Below are positions 19,802 through 27,876 of a stretch of DNA of 64,000 nucleotides, one piece after another. The position numbers and the translations under genes are program-made. A model generated the notes under the pieces. The model had not been told where the DNA came from. It was given only the letters and a program-made list of their open reading frames with translations, and ran no database searches. The number at the start of each line of letters is the position of its first letter. Positions within the stretch are counted from its first letter, which is position 1. The DNA is from Planctomycetia bacterium (GTDB lineage Bacteria; Planctomycetota; Phycisphaerae; UBA1845; Fen-1342). The stretch lies in the NCBI GenBank assembly GCA_015709575.1, contig CP054190.1, positions 1,920,616-1,984,615 on the forward strand, written 5' to 3'.

Positions 19802-20691
19802 CGCGCGCACTGCTGGGATTTGGCCCGCTGGATTGGCTGCTGAGCGGGGCTGTGCAGGTGCTGCGCGGGATGCCGTTCGATTGGGCGCGATACATGCCGG
19901 AAGCGCTGCTCGCGACGCTGCTGCTGGCGCCGGTCTGCGGGATGGTGGGCGTTTTTGTCGTCAATTATCGCCTGGCGTTCTTTTCGGATGCGATTTCGCA
20001 CTCGGCGTTCTCCGGCGTGGCGGCCGGACTGGTGCTGGTGAGCGCCGGGCTGGCATGGGTCGATCCACGCTGGACGCTGCTGGCGCTCGGGCTGATCGTC
20101 GGCCTGCTGGTGACAACGGTCAAGCGGCGGACGGACCTGGGAACGGACACGATCATCGGGGTCGCGTTCTCGGCGGCGGTGGCGCTGGGCATTGCGCTCG
20201 TGACGGCCAACCGGGAGGTGCAGCGCGCCTTCCCGCAATACCTGTATGGCGATGTGCTGCTGGTGGACCTGCCGTCACTGCGGGTGGCGTTCATTGTTGG
20301 CGTCGCGCTGTCGCTGTACCTGCTGTGGTCCTTCAACCGGCTGACGCTGATTGGATTCAACGCGGACCTGGCCCGGACACGCGGCACGCGCGTCGCGATT
20401 TACGATTACTCGTTCGCCGTGCTGCTGGTGCTGCTGGTGACGACGGCGATTCCGCTGACCGGCATGCTGTTGGTGACGGCCCTGTTGGTTGTGCCGGCGG
20501 CAGCGGCTCGAAACCTGTCGAGATCCTGTGCCGCGATGTTTTGGGTCGCCGCCGGAATCGGGCTGGTCAGCGGGGTGGGGGGGCTGATCCTGGCGTACGA
20601 GCAAAATACGGCCGCCGGCGCGGCGATCATCCTGCTGGCGACTGCCATCTTCGCCCTCTCATTGATCCCCCGGGCGCTGCGACGCGGCTAG
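19798..20691 (+). CDS. Zinc/manganese ABC importer, permease (ZnuB-like, ABC-3 family)
   Basis: A 297-residue membrane protein with about eight helices. Family marks are GMVGVFVVNYRLAFFSDAIS with HSAFSGVAAGL (the conserved 'DaiSHaal.G' segment), TIIGVAFSAAVALGIAL, QYLYGDVLLV and the MLLVTALLVVPAAAARNL block. It forms the metal channel for the preceding binding protein and ATPase. The start is GTG in a GTGA overlap with the ATPase. A nested palindrome follows the stop and may end the operon. Confidence 0.9.
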   Translation: MTRALLGFGPLDWLLSGAVQVLRGMPFDWARYMPEALLATLLLAPVCGMVGVFVVNYRLAFFSDAISHSAFSGVAAGLVLVSAGLAWVDPRWTLLALGLIVGLLVTTVKRRTDLGTDTIIGVAFSAAVALGIALVTANREVQRAFPQYLYGDVLLVDLPSLRVAFIVGVALSLYLLWSFNRLTLIGFNADLARTRGTRVAIYDYSFAVLLVLLVTTAIPLTGMLLVTALLVVPAAAARNLSRSCAAMFWVAAGIGLVSGVGGLILAYEQNTAAGAAIILLATAIFALSLIPRALRRG

Positions 20692-20729
20692 CGTCGTTTC
20701 ATACGTCTTCGCGCGCTGGCGGCTTCGGA

Positions 20730-20797
20730 TTGTGCCACTAGTTTCTGAGCATCGCCGGTGTGCGCGGAACGCCACTGCTGTAGCAGTGGTGGCACAA
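20730..20797 (+). repeat. Nested palindrome downstream of the zinc importer
   Basis: Outer arms TTGTGCCAC (20730-20738) and GTGGCACAA (20789-20797) enclose an inner perfect hairpin CCACTGCT-GT-AGCAGTGG (20772-20789). It could act as a transcription end or be a dispersed palindromic element. There is no U tract. A related-looking palindrome lies at 52687-52718. Confidence 0.55.
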
Positions 20798-20914
20798 GCT
20801 CAGGCGGGCTGGGCTTGGCGTCGCTCATCGTCAACCTGCCGCGCAGCGCGAGCCTGTGGTCCGTAGCGACCTCGCCGGCGGAGTTCGTCGGTGCGCCCGA
20901 CGCAGCAATCCCGC

Positions 20915-20920
20915 TAAGAT
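20915..20920 (+). promoter_or_regulatory. -10-like TAAGAT eight bases before a start codon (leaderless candidate)
   Basis: TAAGAT is followed by eight bases and the ATG at 20929. No Shine-Dalgarno sequence is present before the ATG. Confidence 0.4.
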
Positions 20921-20928
20921 CGCCGCTC

Positions 20929-23169
20929 ATGAACGACGCCCACGAGGCCCTACGCCACGGCAATAGCCTGGCGCGCTTCCAAGCGGGGCTGGTTGCGCTC
21001 GCCATTGCGGGGACGGCATTCATCGCTGCGCTGGCGTGGCTGTCGCCGCTGGCGTTGCTCGTGGCGGTGACGGAGGGCCTGCTGCCCGGGCTGCTGCTTT
21101 TGTCCGCTGCCGGTTGGGGGGCGTGGCCCGCGCGCACGCTGCTTTGCGGTTGCGCGGTTTCACCTGCATTGTGCGTCATGGCGGCGGTGGTTGTCGGATG
21201 CGGAATCCTGGCGACGAGTGCGCTGGTTCTCGGTGTTTCGGCGCTGCTCAGTCCGAGTGCGGCGTGGGTATTGGTGGCCGGGGGGATCGTCCTGGGAGCG
21301 GCTGCGCTCGTTTCGCGCCGAAACAGACACAATCGAGACAATTCAAGCGGGTCGGCGCCGATATCCAGACGGTCCTCGGCGGGGTGCGACACGCGCACCA
21401 CAAGTCGTGCGGGTGCGACGTTGCGCGGCTCGGCGATGTGCGACGGGACGATGCGCGGCGCAGCGCTGATCGCACCGGCGCTGTGCCTGGCCGTGATGTT
21501 CTATGCGGCCACGACGCCGCCCGGGACGTTTTGGATCGGCGAGGGCAACGGCTACGACGTGCTGGAGTATCACCTTCAGGCGCCGCGTGAGTACCTGGAC
21601 GCGGGCCGCATTCACTTCCTGCCGCACAACGTCTACGCCCAGTTTCCTCAGCAGGTGGAGTTGCTCTATTTACTGCTCATGCACCTCCACGGTGGATCGC
21701 TAGAAGCGGCGATTCCCTGCCAACTTCTGCACGCGCTGTTCGGCGTGCTGGCGGTCTGTGCAGTCGCTGCGCTTGCGCCCACGGGATGGGGACGAATCGC
21801 GGCCGCGTGTATCACGGCCAGTGTTCCGTGGTTCTCATATGTCGGTGCACTGGCTTACAACGAGCTGGCGGGCCTGCTCTTCGCCGTGGTCGCGGTGGGG
21901 CTGCTGCAACGCGAACGCTGCGGCGCAGCGTCGGTCGGAGCCAGCGATGGAGTGGAAGCTCAATCAACCGCGGCGTGCGTCGGTCTCCGGCAGATCATGC
22001 TCTCCGGGCTGTGCGCCGGCGTAGCGGCCGGTTGCAAGTACACGCTGCTGGCGCTGGTGGTCGTTCCGTTGATGGTGCTGGCCGCCGCCATGGCTGGCCG
22101 CTCACACCTCGCGATTCCCGCCGCTGGTGGGGCAGGCGGCATCTCAGGACCGCGCCCCGTCGGCGTGATGCGCCGTCGAGCGCTGGCGACGGTCGCGTTC
22201 GCGATTGCCGCGGTCGTTGCCTTCAGCCCGTGGCTGGTTCGCAACGTCGCGTTCACCGGCAACCCGGTGTATCCATTCGCATACGAGTGGTTCGGCGGTG
22301 CGGGGTGGAGTGCGGAACAGGCGGCGCAATGGGCGGCCGGACACCGGCCGAAGGGCGACGGCAGCGAGATTGCCATTCGAGCGGGGCTGCTGTGGCGCGA
22401 GCTGGCGGCGTCGCCGATGTTCGGCGTACTGACGTGGGTGGCGCTGCTACTGGCCGCGGTTTCAGCATGGTCCTGCGTGCGGGTGCGATTGCTCACGGCG
22501 TGGCTGCTCATCGGCGTCGCAACATGGGCGGCGCTGACGCACATGCCCGGGCGGTTTCTCGTCGTGCTGATCGGCCCGGTGGCGCTCATCATCGGCCGGG
22601 GCGCGGCGAGCCTGCCGAAGCGGAGCGGGCGCGCGCTGGCTGCGATCGTGGCCGGCGCCGCGGCCGTGGCCGCTGTTTTCAACGCGTCTACCGTGCTGGG
22701 GCTGCTGCGCGCGCAAGAGCAATTCTGGGAGCAGCGCGCCGGCCTGCGGGTGGCAGACCTGATCGACCGTACGGCGCTACGGGCGCAGATGCACCCTGTC
22801 AACACCGGCACGCCGCCGGATGCGCGCATCCGCACGATCGGCGACGCGGCGGTTTTTTACGTCCGCCGCCCGCTGCACTACACTGTCGTGTTCAACCGCG
22901 ATCCGTGGATCGAGTTCGCGCGCGGGCGATCGGCGGCGGAAGCGGTGAGCCGGCTCAGAGCCGAGCGGATCACGCACGTGGTCTTCTCCTGGAGCGAGAT
23001 CTCGCGGCTGCGCAGCACGTACGGCTTCGACGAGTGGGTGACGCCGGAGTGGTCGCGCGAGCTGCGAGCCGCGGGACTGCGGCGCATCGCAGCGCAGCCG
23101 GGCGCAGCGGGTCCGGCATGGGAACTGTTTGAGGTCACGAGTGACACGCCTGAGCCACCGTCCCCCTGA
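20929..23169 (+). CDS. Large membrane glycosyltransferase-like protein (GT-C type)
   Basis: A 746-residue protein with a dozen or more membrane helices. The first extracytoplasmic loop after several helices contains WIGEGNGYDVLEYHLQAPRE with an acidic motif, then VYAQFPQQVELLYLLLMHLHGG, a pattern seen in GT-C type mannosyl/arabinosyl transferases that use polyprenol-linked sugars. The C-terminal ~150 residues are soluble (DAAVFYVRRPLHYTVVFNRD). Cytoplasmic loops are expanded by low-complexity stretches, e.g. RRNRHNRDNSSGSAPISRR (about residues 126-175). The ATG at 20929 was chosen because a -10-like hexamer and no RBS precede it; earlier in-frame codons exist. The sugar substrate is unknown. 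Confidence 0.65.
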   Translation: MNDAHEALRHGNSLARFQAGLVALAIAGTAFIAALAWLSPLALLVAVTEGLLPGLLLLSAAGWGAWPARTLLCGCAVSPALCVMAAVVVGCGILATSALVLGVSALLSPSAAWVLVAGGIVLGAAALVSRRNRHNRDNSSGSAPISRRSSAGCDTRTTSRAGATLRGSAMCDGTMRGAALIAPALCLAVMFYAATTPPGTFWIGEGNGYDVLEYHLQAPREYLDAGRIHFLPHNVYAQFPQQVELLYLLLMHLHGGSLEAAIPCQLLHALFGVLAVCAVAALAPTGWGRIAAACITASVPWFSYVGALAYNELAGLLFAVVAVGLLQRERCGAASVGASDGVEAQSTAACVGLRQIMLSGLCAGVAAGCKYTLLALVVVPLMVLAAAMAGRSHLAIPAAGGAGGISGPRPVGVMRRRALATVAFAIAAVVAFSPWLVRNVAFTGNPVYPFAYEWFGGAGWSAEQAAQWAAGHRPKGDGSEIAIRAGLLWRELAASPMFGVLTWVALLLAAVSAWSCVRVRLLTAWLLIGVATWAALTHMPGRFLVVLIGPVALIIGRGAASLPKRSGRALAAIVAGAAAVAAVFNASTVLGLLRAQEQFWEQRAGLRVADLIDRTALRAQMHPVNTGTPPDARIRTIGDAAVFYVRRPLHYTVVFNRDPWIEFARGRSAAEAVSRLRAERITHVVFSWSEISRLRSTYGFDEWVTPEWSRELRAAGLRRIAAQPGAAGPAWELFEVTSDTPEPPSP

Positions 23170-23265
23170 GTCAGCGACCTGCGCCCTTGTACTCACGCGC
23201 CGCGACGGTTGCGCCGCGCAGCGGGTGGAGCGCTCGGCGCTACTCGATTCGACGGGGGGGCGGCC

Positions 23266-24465
23266 ATGAGCGCGCCGAAGCGTGGGCGATGGCTGCTGCT
23301 GGCGCTGCGGCTGGCGCTGTGCGCCGTGGCACTGGTCTACCTGTATTTCAACGTGAAGTGGAATGACTACGTTCAGTTGAACGAGCCGCCGCAGAAGGTG
23401 CGGCTGTTCGAGCAGGGCGATGACACGCTGGAGGTGCAATTGGACGGCCAGCGGCGCACCATCCCGCGCGCGAGCGCGCGCGAGCTGCCCGGAAAGCCCG
23501 GCGAGATCGAGATCATCCCCGGACTGCGCAGCGTGCTGATCGCGATAGACGGCCGCCGCGCGCTGCTGGCGATTCTGCTTTTCATGCCGGTGCCGCTGCT
23601 CAGTGCGCTGCGGCTGGTGTGGATGCTGGCGATTCAGGGGGTGCGGCTGCGCGGCTGGGACGCGACCAAGCTCACGTTCGTGGGCAACTTCTTCAACTTC
23701 GCGCTGCCCGGCACTACCGGCGGAGATCTCATCAAGGCTTATTACATCACGCGCTTCACCGCGCAGAAGACCGAGGCGGTGACGACCGTCTTTCTCGACC
23801 GCGTCGTCGGGCTGCTGGGCCTGGTGATCCTGGCCGGCGGCATGATGGCGATTTCGTGGGATGGCGGGCAGTTCGGCCGCCTGGCGATGGTCATCGGCGC
23901 GGTATGCGCGGGTCTGGCGGTGCTGGCCGCGATGGTGATGAGCAAGCGGCTGCGGCACCTGATCCGGCTGCCGCAGCTTGCGGCGCGGCTGCCGGCGGGC
24001 GAGCACCTGCTGCGGGTCGGCCGCTCCTTCACGGCCATGCGCTCCCGCCCGACGATGGTGCTGGCGGCGCTGTTGCTGACGGTGCTGTTGCAGGCGTGCG
24101 TGATGGTGTCGGCTTATTTCATGGCGCTGGCGCTGGGCATGAAGGACGACTTCGTTCGCTACTTCATCTATGTGCCGATCGGCTTCCTGATCGCGGCCAT
24201 CCCGGTGTCGCCGCCGCAGGCCTTCGGCGTGATGGAGTGGGCCTACATCCAATTCTTCGCCAACACCGGCATGAGCAGCGCATCGCAGGCGGTGACGTTC
24301 GCCCTGGCCGTGCGGGCGATTCAACTGGTGTGGGCGCTGCCGGGCGTGCTGGTGCCGCTGCTGGGCGCGCACCTGCCGCGCCGCGATCAACTGGCCGAAC
24401 TGGAGACAGCCGCACCGCCGTCCGCGGGCGGCGACGGCGACGCCAATGCGGCGGGGCACTCTTGA
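23266..24465 (+). CDS. Flippase-like membrane protein, LPG synthase TM / UPF0104 family
   Basis: The 399-residue protein begins with a membrane helix, has a charged loop, then shows the family core: SALRLVWMLAIQGVRLRGWD, VGNFFNFALPGTTGGDLIKA, FLDRVVGLLGLVILAG, and IPVSPPQAFGVMEWAYIQFF. About eight helices are predicted. Relatives include the membrane part of lysyl-phosphatidylglycerol synthase (MprF) and AglD-type proteins thought to move glycolipids across the membrane. It sits between two glycosyltransferase-like membrane genes and overlaps the second (TTGA), so a role in moving or elongating lipid-linked sugars is reasonable. The ATG at 23266 has a G-rich stretch a few bases upstream. Confidence 0.82.
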   Translation: MSAPKRGRWLLLALRLALCAVALVYLYFNVKWNDYVQLNEPPQKVRLFEQGDDTLEVQLDGQRRTIPRASARELPGKPGEIEIIPGLRSVLIAIDGRRALLAILLFMPVPLLSALRLVWMLAIQGVRLRGWDATKLTFVGNFFNFALPGTTGGDLIKAYYITRFTAQKTEAVTTVFLDRVVGLLGLVILAGGMMAISWDGGQFGRLAMVIGAVCAGLAVLAAMVMSKRLRHLIRLPQLAARLPAGEHLLRVGRSFTAMRSRPTMVLAALLLTVLLQACVMVSAYFMALALGMKDDFVRYFIYVPIGFLIAAIPVSPPQAFGVMEWAYIQFFANTGMSSASQAVTFALAVRAIQLVWALPGVLVPLLGAHLPRRDQLAELETAAPPSAGGDGDANAAGHS

Positions 24466-26483
24466 GCCGCCCGGACGAACCGTTTTCATCGCAGCGCGCG
24501 CGGCGCGTGCTGTGGTGGGGCGCACAATTCGCGCTGCTGGCCGGCGTGGTGCTGGCGGTGCACGGGCGCTGCCTGTCGCACGGCCTGTTCATGGATGATC
24601 ACCCGCACTTTCGGCAATTGCGCGAGGCGGATTGGTCGCTCTCCGGCCTGACGGCCGCCTGTCGGCTGGAGCTTTTTGGCAACTATTGTCACGCCTGGTG
24701 GATGCCGGAGGTCACGCTGCGGTTTTTCCGCCCGGTCTCCTTCGCGATCATGAAGGTGGTGTACGAGCTGGGCGGCTGGCAGCCGCTCTGGCAGCACGCC
24801 GCTTCCCTGGCCTGGCACACGCTGTCCTGCCTGCTGCTGGCGGCGCTGCTTCGCCGCATAGGAGTCCAGCCGCTCATCGCGCTGGCGGTGGCGGTGCTGT
24901 TCGCGATTCACCCGGCGCACGTCGCGACAGTGCAATGGATCGCGGCGCAGACCGAGCTGATGGTGACGGTGTTCCTGCTGGCGGCGGCGCTGTGCTGGGC
25001 GCAGGCGCGCGGCTGGCCGCGGGCGAGTCAGCGGCCGCAGCACGGCGGCGGCGCAGCGCTCTTCCCCGTAGAGGCAGGATCGAGCGCGGGCGCGGCCCGA
25101 TCCGATGCGCTGCAATCCGAGCCAGCATCCACCGCGCAGCGCGGATTGTGGACGGCGGCGACGGGGCTGCTGTTCGCGGCGGCGCTGGGCTGCCGCGAGA
25201 ACGCGATCGTGTTTCCGCTCGTGATGCTGTCGGTCGATCCATTGCTTGTGCAGCGCGTGAAGCCGTTCAGATTGCGCTCCGTGATCGCCGGTTACGCGAT
25301 CCTTGCGCTGATTGCCGCCGGATATCTCCTGCTGCGTCACCAGGTGCTGGGCGGAATGGCGTTGCCGCCGCGGCCCTACGTCTATCCGCCGGGCGAGCCG
25401 GGGTTTGCGGGCTTCGTAGCGACGAAGGCGGCGTACTACCTGCTGGGGCTGTTTGCGCTGGCGCCGATCGTGCCGTTCGCCGGTGTGGAATATCTGAAAG
25501 CCAATCCGCTGCCATTCGCGGCGCTGATGATCGTGGTGGGCGGGCTGCTGCTGACGGCGTGGTGGATGGGTCGGCGCTGCGCGGCGGTGTGGCTGGCGCC
25601 GGCCTGGCTGCTGCTGTTCATGCTGCCGGTGCTGCCGTCGTTCGAGTCGTCACATCACCTGTATCTGCCGGGCGTGGGCTGGGCGCTGACGCTCGCGCTG
25701 GTCGCGCAGCGGCTGTGGATTGCGGAGGCCCGCGGCGCGAGCGCAGTGCGCAGCGCGGGCGCAGTGTTCGAAGCGACACGGTTGCCAGCAGCGGTCGAAG
25801 TGAAGCGTGTGCCCGCAGCGGTCGGCGTGAACGCAGCCGATCGCGCAGCGCGTGCGTTGCGGCTGCGGCGCTGGGTGGTGGGGGGGCTGGGGGCGGGGAC
25901 GGCCGGGCTGTTGTTCGTGGTGTCGTTCTATTACTCGCTGACGCTGCACGTGGCGCAGCAGGTGGAGGACAACGTCGTCAACGAGCTGGCGGCGGCCGAC
26001 CCGCCAATCGCCAGCGGGCAGACGCTGTACATCGCGAACCTGCCGCTGATCGCGCATTACGTTCGGCTGCCGCTGGAGGAGCGGCTGGGGATTCGCGATG
26101 TGCGGGTGGTGGCGCTGACGTGGGCGCCGCGGCTGCTGGGCGTGGCGACGGCGGCCGAGCTGACGTGGGTCGATGAGCGGACGGTCGAGCTGCGGATCGA
26201 CGAGGATCGCTGGTTCGACGGGCCGCTGGGCGTCTTGGCGCGGGCGGCGGGAAAAAACCCGCGGCCGGGCGCGGCCGGCACGCGGCAGTATCTGCCGGAG
26301 CTCGAGGCGCTGGCACTGGCCAGCGATGACGACGGCGGCGTCTCCGCGCTGCGGGTGCGGTTTGCGCAGCCGCCGGGTGGCACGGCTGCGAGCGCGGGCG
26401 CGCGGCTGTTCTGGGGTTCGCGGCTGCGCTGGGCGCATGAGGTGCAGCACCGCGCGGGGGCTGGGTTCCTGCCCGCGGAATAG
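24462..26483 (+). CDS. TMTC/GT-C-like multispanning membrane protein
   Basis: A 673-residue protein with about ten helices, starting on a TTG that overlaps the flippase stop (TTGA). Early loop GLFMDDHPHFRQLREADWS carries the acidic DD pair of GT-C enzymes; later marks are IHPAHVATVQWIAAQTELM, GCRENAIVFPLVMLSVDPLL and SSHHLYLPGVGWALTLALVA, which resemble the TMTC/O-mannosyltransferase-like family. Two low-complexity segments (about 25020-25150 and 25735-25860) expand cytoplasmic loops. The C-terminal ~170 residues are extracytoplasmic. The exact substrate is unknown. It is probably the last gene of the three-gene membrane cluster. Confidence 0.68.
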   Translation: MSRPDEPFSSQRARRVLWWGAQFALLAGVVLAVHGRCLSHGLFMDDHPHFRQLREADWSLSGLTAACRLELFGNYCHAWWMPEVTLRFFRPVSFAIMKVVYELGGWQPLWQHAASLAWHTLSCLLLAALLRRIGVQPLIALAVAVLFAIHPAHVATVQWIAAQTELMVTVFLLAAALCWAQARGWPRASQRPQHGGGAALFPVEAGSSAGAARSDALQSEPASTAQRGLWTAATGLLFAAALGCRENAIVFPLVMLSVDPLLVQRVKPFRLRSVIAGYAILALIAAGYLLLRHQVLGGMALPPRPYVYPPGEPGFAGFVATKAAYYLLGLFALAPIVPFAGVEYLKANPLPFAALMIVVGGLLLTAWWMGRRCAAVWLAPAWLLLFMLPVLPSFESSHHLYLPGVGWALTLALVAQRLWIAEARGASAVRSAGAVFEATRLPAAVEVKRVPAAVGVNAADRAARALRLRRWVVGGLGAGTAGLLFVVSFYYSLTLHVAQQVEDNVVNELAAADPPIASGQTLYIANLPLIAHYVRLPLEERLGIRDVRVVALTWAPRLLGVATAAELTWVDERTVELRIDEDRWFDGPLGVLARAAGKNPRPGAAGTRQYLPELEALALASDDDGGVSALRVRFAQPPGGTAASAGARLFWGSRLRWAHEVQHRAGAGFLPAE

Positions 26484-26550
26484 ACGGCGCGGGGTGGGAG
26501 TGACGGTACGGCGGAACCCGCCGGCACCCGGCAGGCATTCCACCAGACGC

Positions 26551-26624
26551 GAATTTCGCCCCGGAGGGGCGATGGGTTGTAGCCACAGGTGGAGTCGCCG
26601 CGCAGCGGCGACACAACCCGTGGA
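26551..26624 (-). repeat. Composite palindromic element, copy A
   Basis: Read on the minus strand it begins GTCCACGGGTTG, has an internal hairpin (GTCGCCGC-TGC-GCGGCGAC), continues CTCCACCTGTGGCTACAACC, and ends with a second hairpin (CGCCCC-TCC-GGGGCG) and AAATTC. The same order is found at 35292-35379, with a different internal hairpin sequence. Confidence 0.7.
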
Positions 26625-26694
26625 CGCGATCGGCAGCGCTCCCCGCCCCGGCCGGGGCGCTGGGAAGTTCAATGGGGGGAGGATGTGCGTTCGT

Positions 26695-26766
26695 GATCCA
26701 CGGGTTGCGCTTCGCCCGGCGTTGCCGGGCTGCGCCGCACCCGTGGCTACATTCCGCCGTCCCGGA
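26695..26766 (+). repeat. Composite palindromic element, copy B
   Basis: It starts GATCCACGGGTTGCGCTTCG, contains the hairpin arms GCCCGGC / GCCGGGC and continues CACCCGTGGCTACATTCC. The first ~28 bases are nearly identical to copy C at 35292; the second hairpin is degenerate (CCGCCGTCCCGG). Confidence 0.7.
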
Positions 26767-26820
26767 TGAGGCGAGGAGTGCCCACGTGCGTCGCACGCGG
26801 TCGGAATACACGCGACGCGT

Positions 26821-27672
26821 TTACTTCAGCCGCTCGCGCACGCCCTCGTAATCCACGGCCCGCTTCTCATTGAACGCCGCGATGCCTTCCTTCGTCTCGT
26901 CCGTGAGGTTGTTGATCGACAGCCAGTCGCGGGCATGCCCGATCGTCAGGTGCCACGACAGGTCGCGCCAGAAGTTGAGCTGCTGCTTGGTGTAGCGGAT
27001 GCAGCCGGGCAGCTTGTTGATCAGCGTCGTGCACATCCTGTCCGTCTCGGTGTCGAGCTGCGCTCGCGGCACGACACGATTGACCAGCCCCCATTCGAGC
27101 GCCTTCGCCGCCGGGATCTCCTCGCACATCATTAATATCTCGCGGGCGCGGCGGTCGCCGACGATCAGCGGCAGCCACTGCGTGGCGCCGCCGGCGGGCA
27201 CCGAGCCGCGGGCCGTGCCGACCTGGCGGATGTAGATGTCGTCCGCCGCGACGGCCAGGTCGCAGGACATGTTGAACTCGTTGCCGCCGCCGACGGTCAT
27301 GCCGTTGAGCCGCGCCACGGTCGGCTTGCCGATGTTGCGGAGCTTTTCGTGGGCCTCCATGAACGCGCCCATCCACTTCCAGTAGGTCTGAGGCTGGCCG
27401 ACGCAATGCTCCTGCTGCTCCTTCAGGTCGGCGCCGGTGCAGAAGGCCCTGTCGCCCGCGCCGGTCAGGACGACGACCGCTACGCTGTCGTCCCAGCTGG
27501 CATCCTCAAACGCGCGGATCAGCTCGCGCAGCGTCTGGAAGTCGAAGGCGTTGTAGACCTCGGGGCGGTTGAAGGTGACGGTGGCGCGGCCCTGCTGGCG
27601 GGCGTGCTTCTCGTAGAGGATCTTCTCGAAGGCGAACGAGGCCGGGTCGCGGCCGGTGATGTAGTCGGACAT
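26821..27672 (-). CDS. Crotonase-superfamily (enoyl-CoA hydratase/isomerase) protein, BamA-like
   Basis: The 283-residue protein has the crotonase core: NRPEVYNAFDFQTLRELI, AFCTGADLKEQQEH (first oxyanion-hole segment), NGMTVGGGNEFNMSCDLAVA (second oxyanion hole) and GATQWLPLIVG. The start MSDYITGRDPASFAFEKILYEK and the pattern AFCTG...PQxYxxWM...NGMxxGGGxE resembles ring-cleaving 6-oxocyclohex-1-ene-1-carbonyl-CoA hydrolases of anaerobic benzoyl-CoA breakdown more than fatty-acid enoyl-CoA hydratases. No other aromatic-degradation gene is nearby, so the substrate is open. The ATG at 27672 has GGGAG seven bases before it. It diverges from the HutF-like gene. Confidence 0.82.
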   Translation of the reverse strand: MSDYITGRDPASFAFEKILYEKHARQQGRATVTFNRPEVYNAFDFQTLRELIRAFEDASWDDSVAVVVLTGAGDRAFCTGADLKEQQEHCVGQPQTYWKWMGAFMEAHEKLRNIGKPTVARLNGMTVGGGNEFNMSCDLAVAADDIYIRQVGTARGSVPAGGATQWLPLIVGDRRAREILMMCEEIPAAKALEWGLVNRVVPRAQLDTETDRMCTTLINKLPGCIRYTKQQLNFWRDLSWHLTIGHARDWLSINNLTDETKEGIAAFNEKRAVDYEGVRERLK

Positions 27673-27810
27673 GGGGGCTGCTCCCGAAAGGGGTGATGAC
27701 GGCGGATCAGGGCACTGCTCAAGAGCCGTGGCGCGACGCCGGTCGCCGGAGAGCATATGCCGGGCGCGGTGAATCGGACAGGGTGCGGTGTGATGCCGCG
27801 CAGCGCGGAC

Positions 27811-27816
27811 TACAAT
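27811..27816 (+). promoter_or_regulatory. Candidate -10 element upstream of the HutF-like gene
   Basis: TACAAT lies 60 bases before the ATG at 27877. No clear -35 is visible. Confidence 0.3.
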
Positions 27817-27876
27817 GCCGCGCGCTGCGAGGTGTGCGCGCGGCACGGGGCGTGTGCGCGGCGGCGGAGCACGGGC

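Larger units (their letters stand above)
26484..26820. other. Intergenic region carrying two palindromic repeats
   Basis: This 337-base gap between converging genes holds no convincing gene. It contains two copies of a composite palindromic element (see 26551-26624 and 26695-26766) and, between them, another GC palindrome (CGCCCCGGCCGGGGCG near 26645). Confidence 0.6.
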
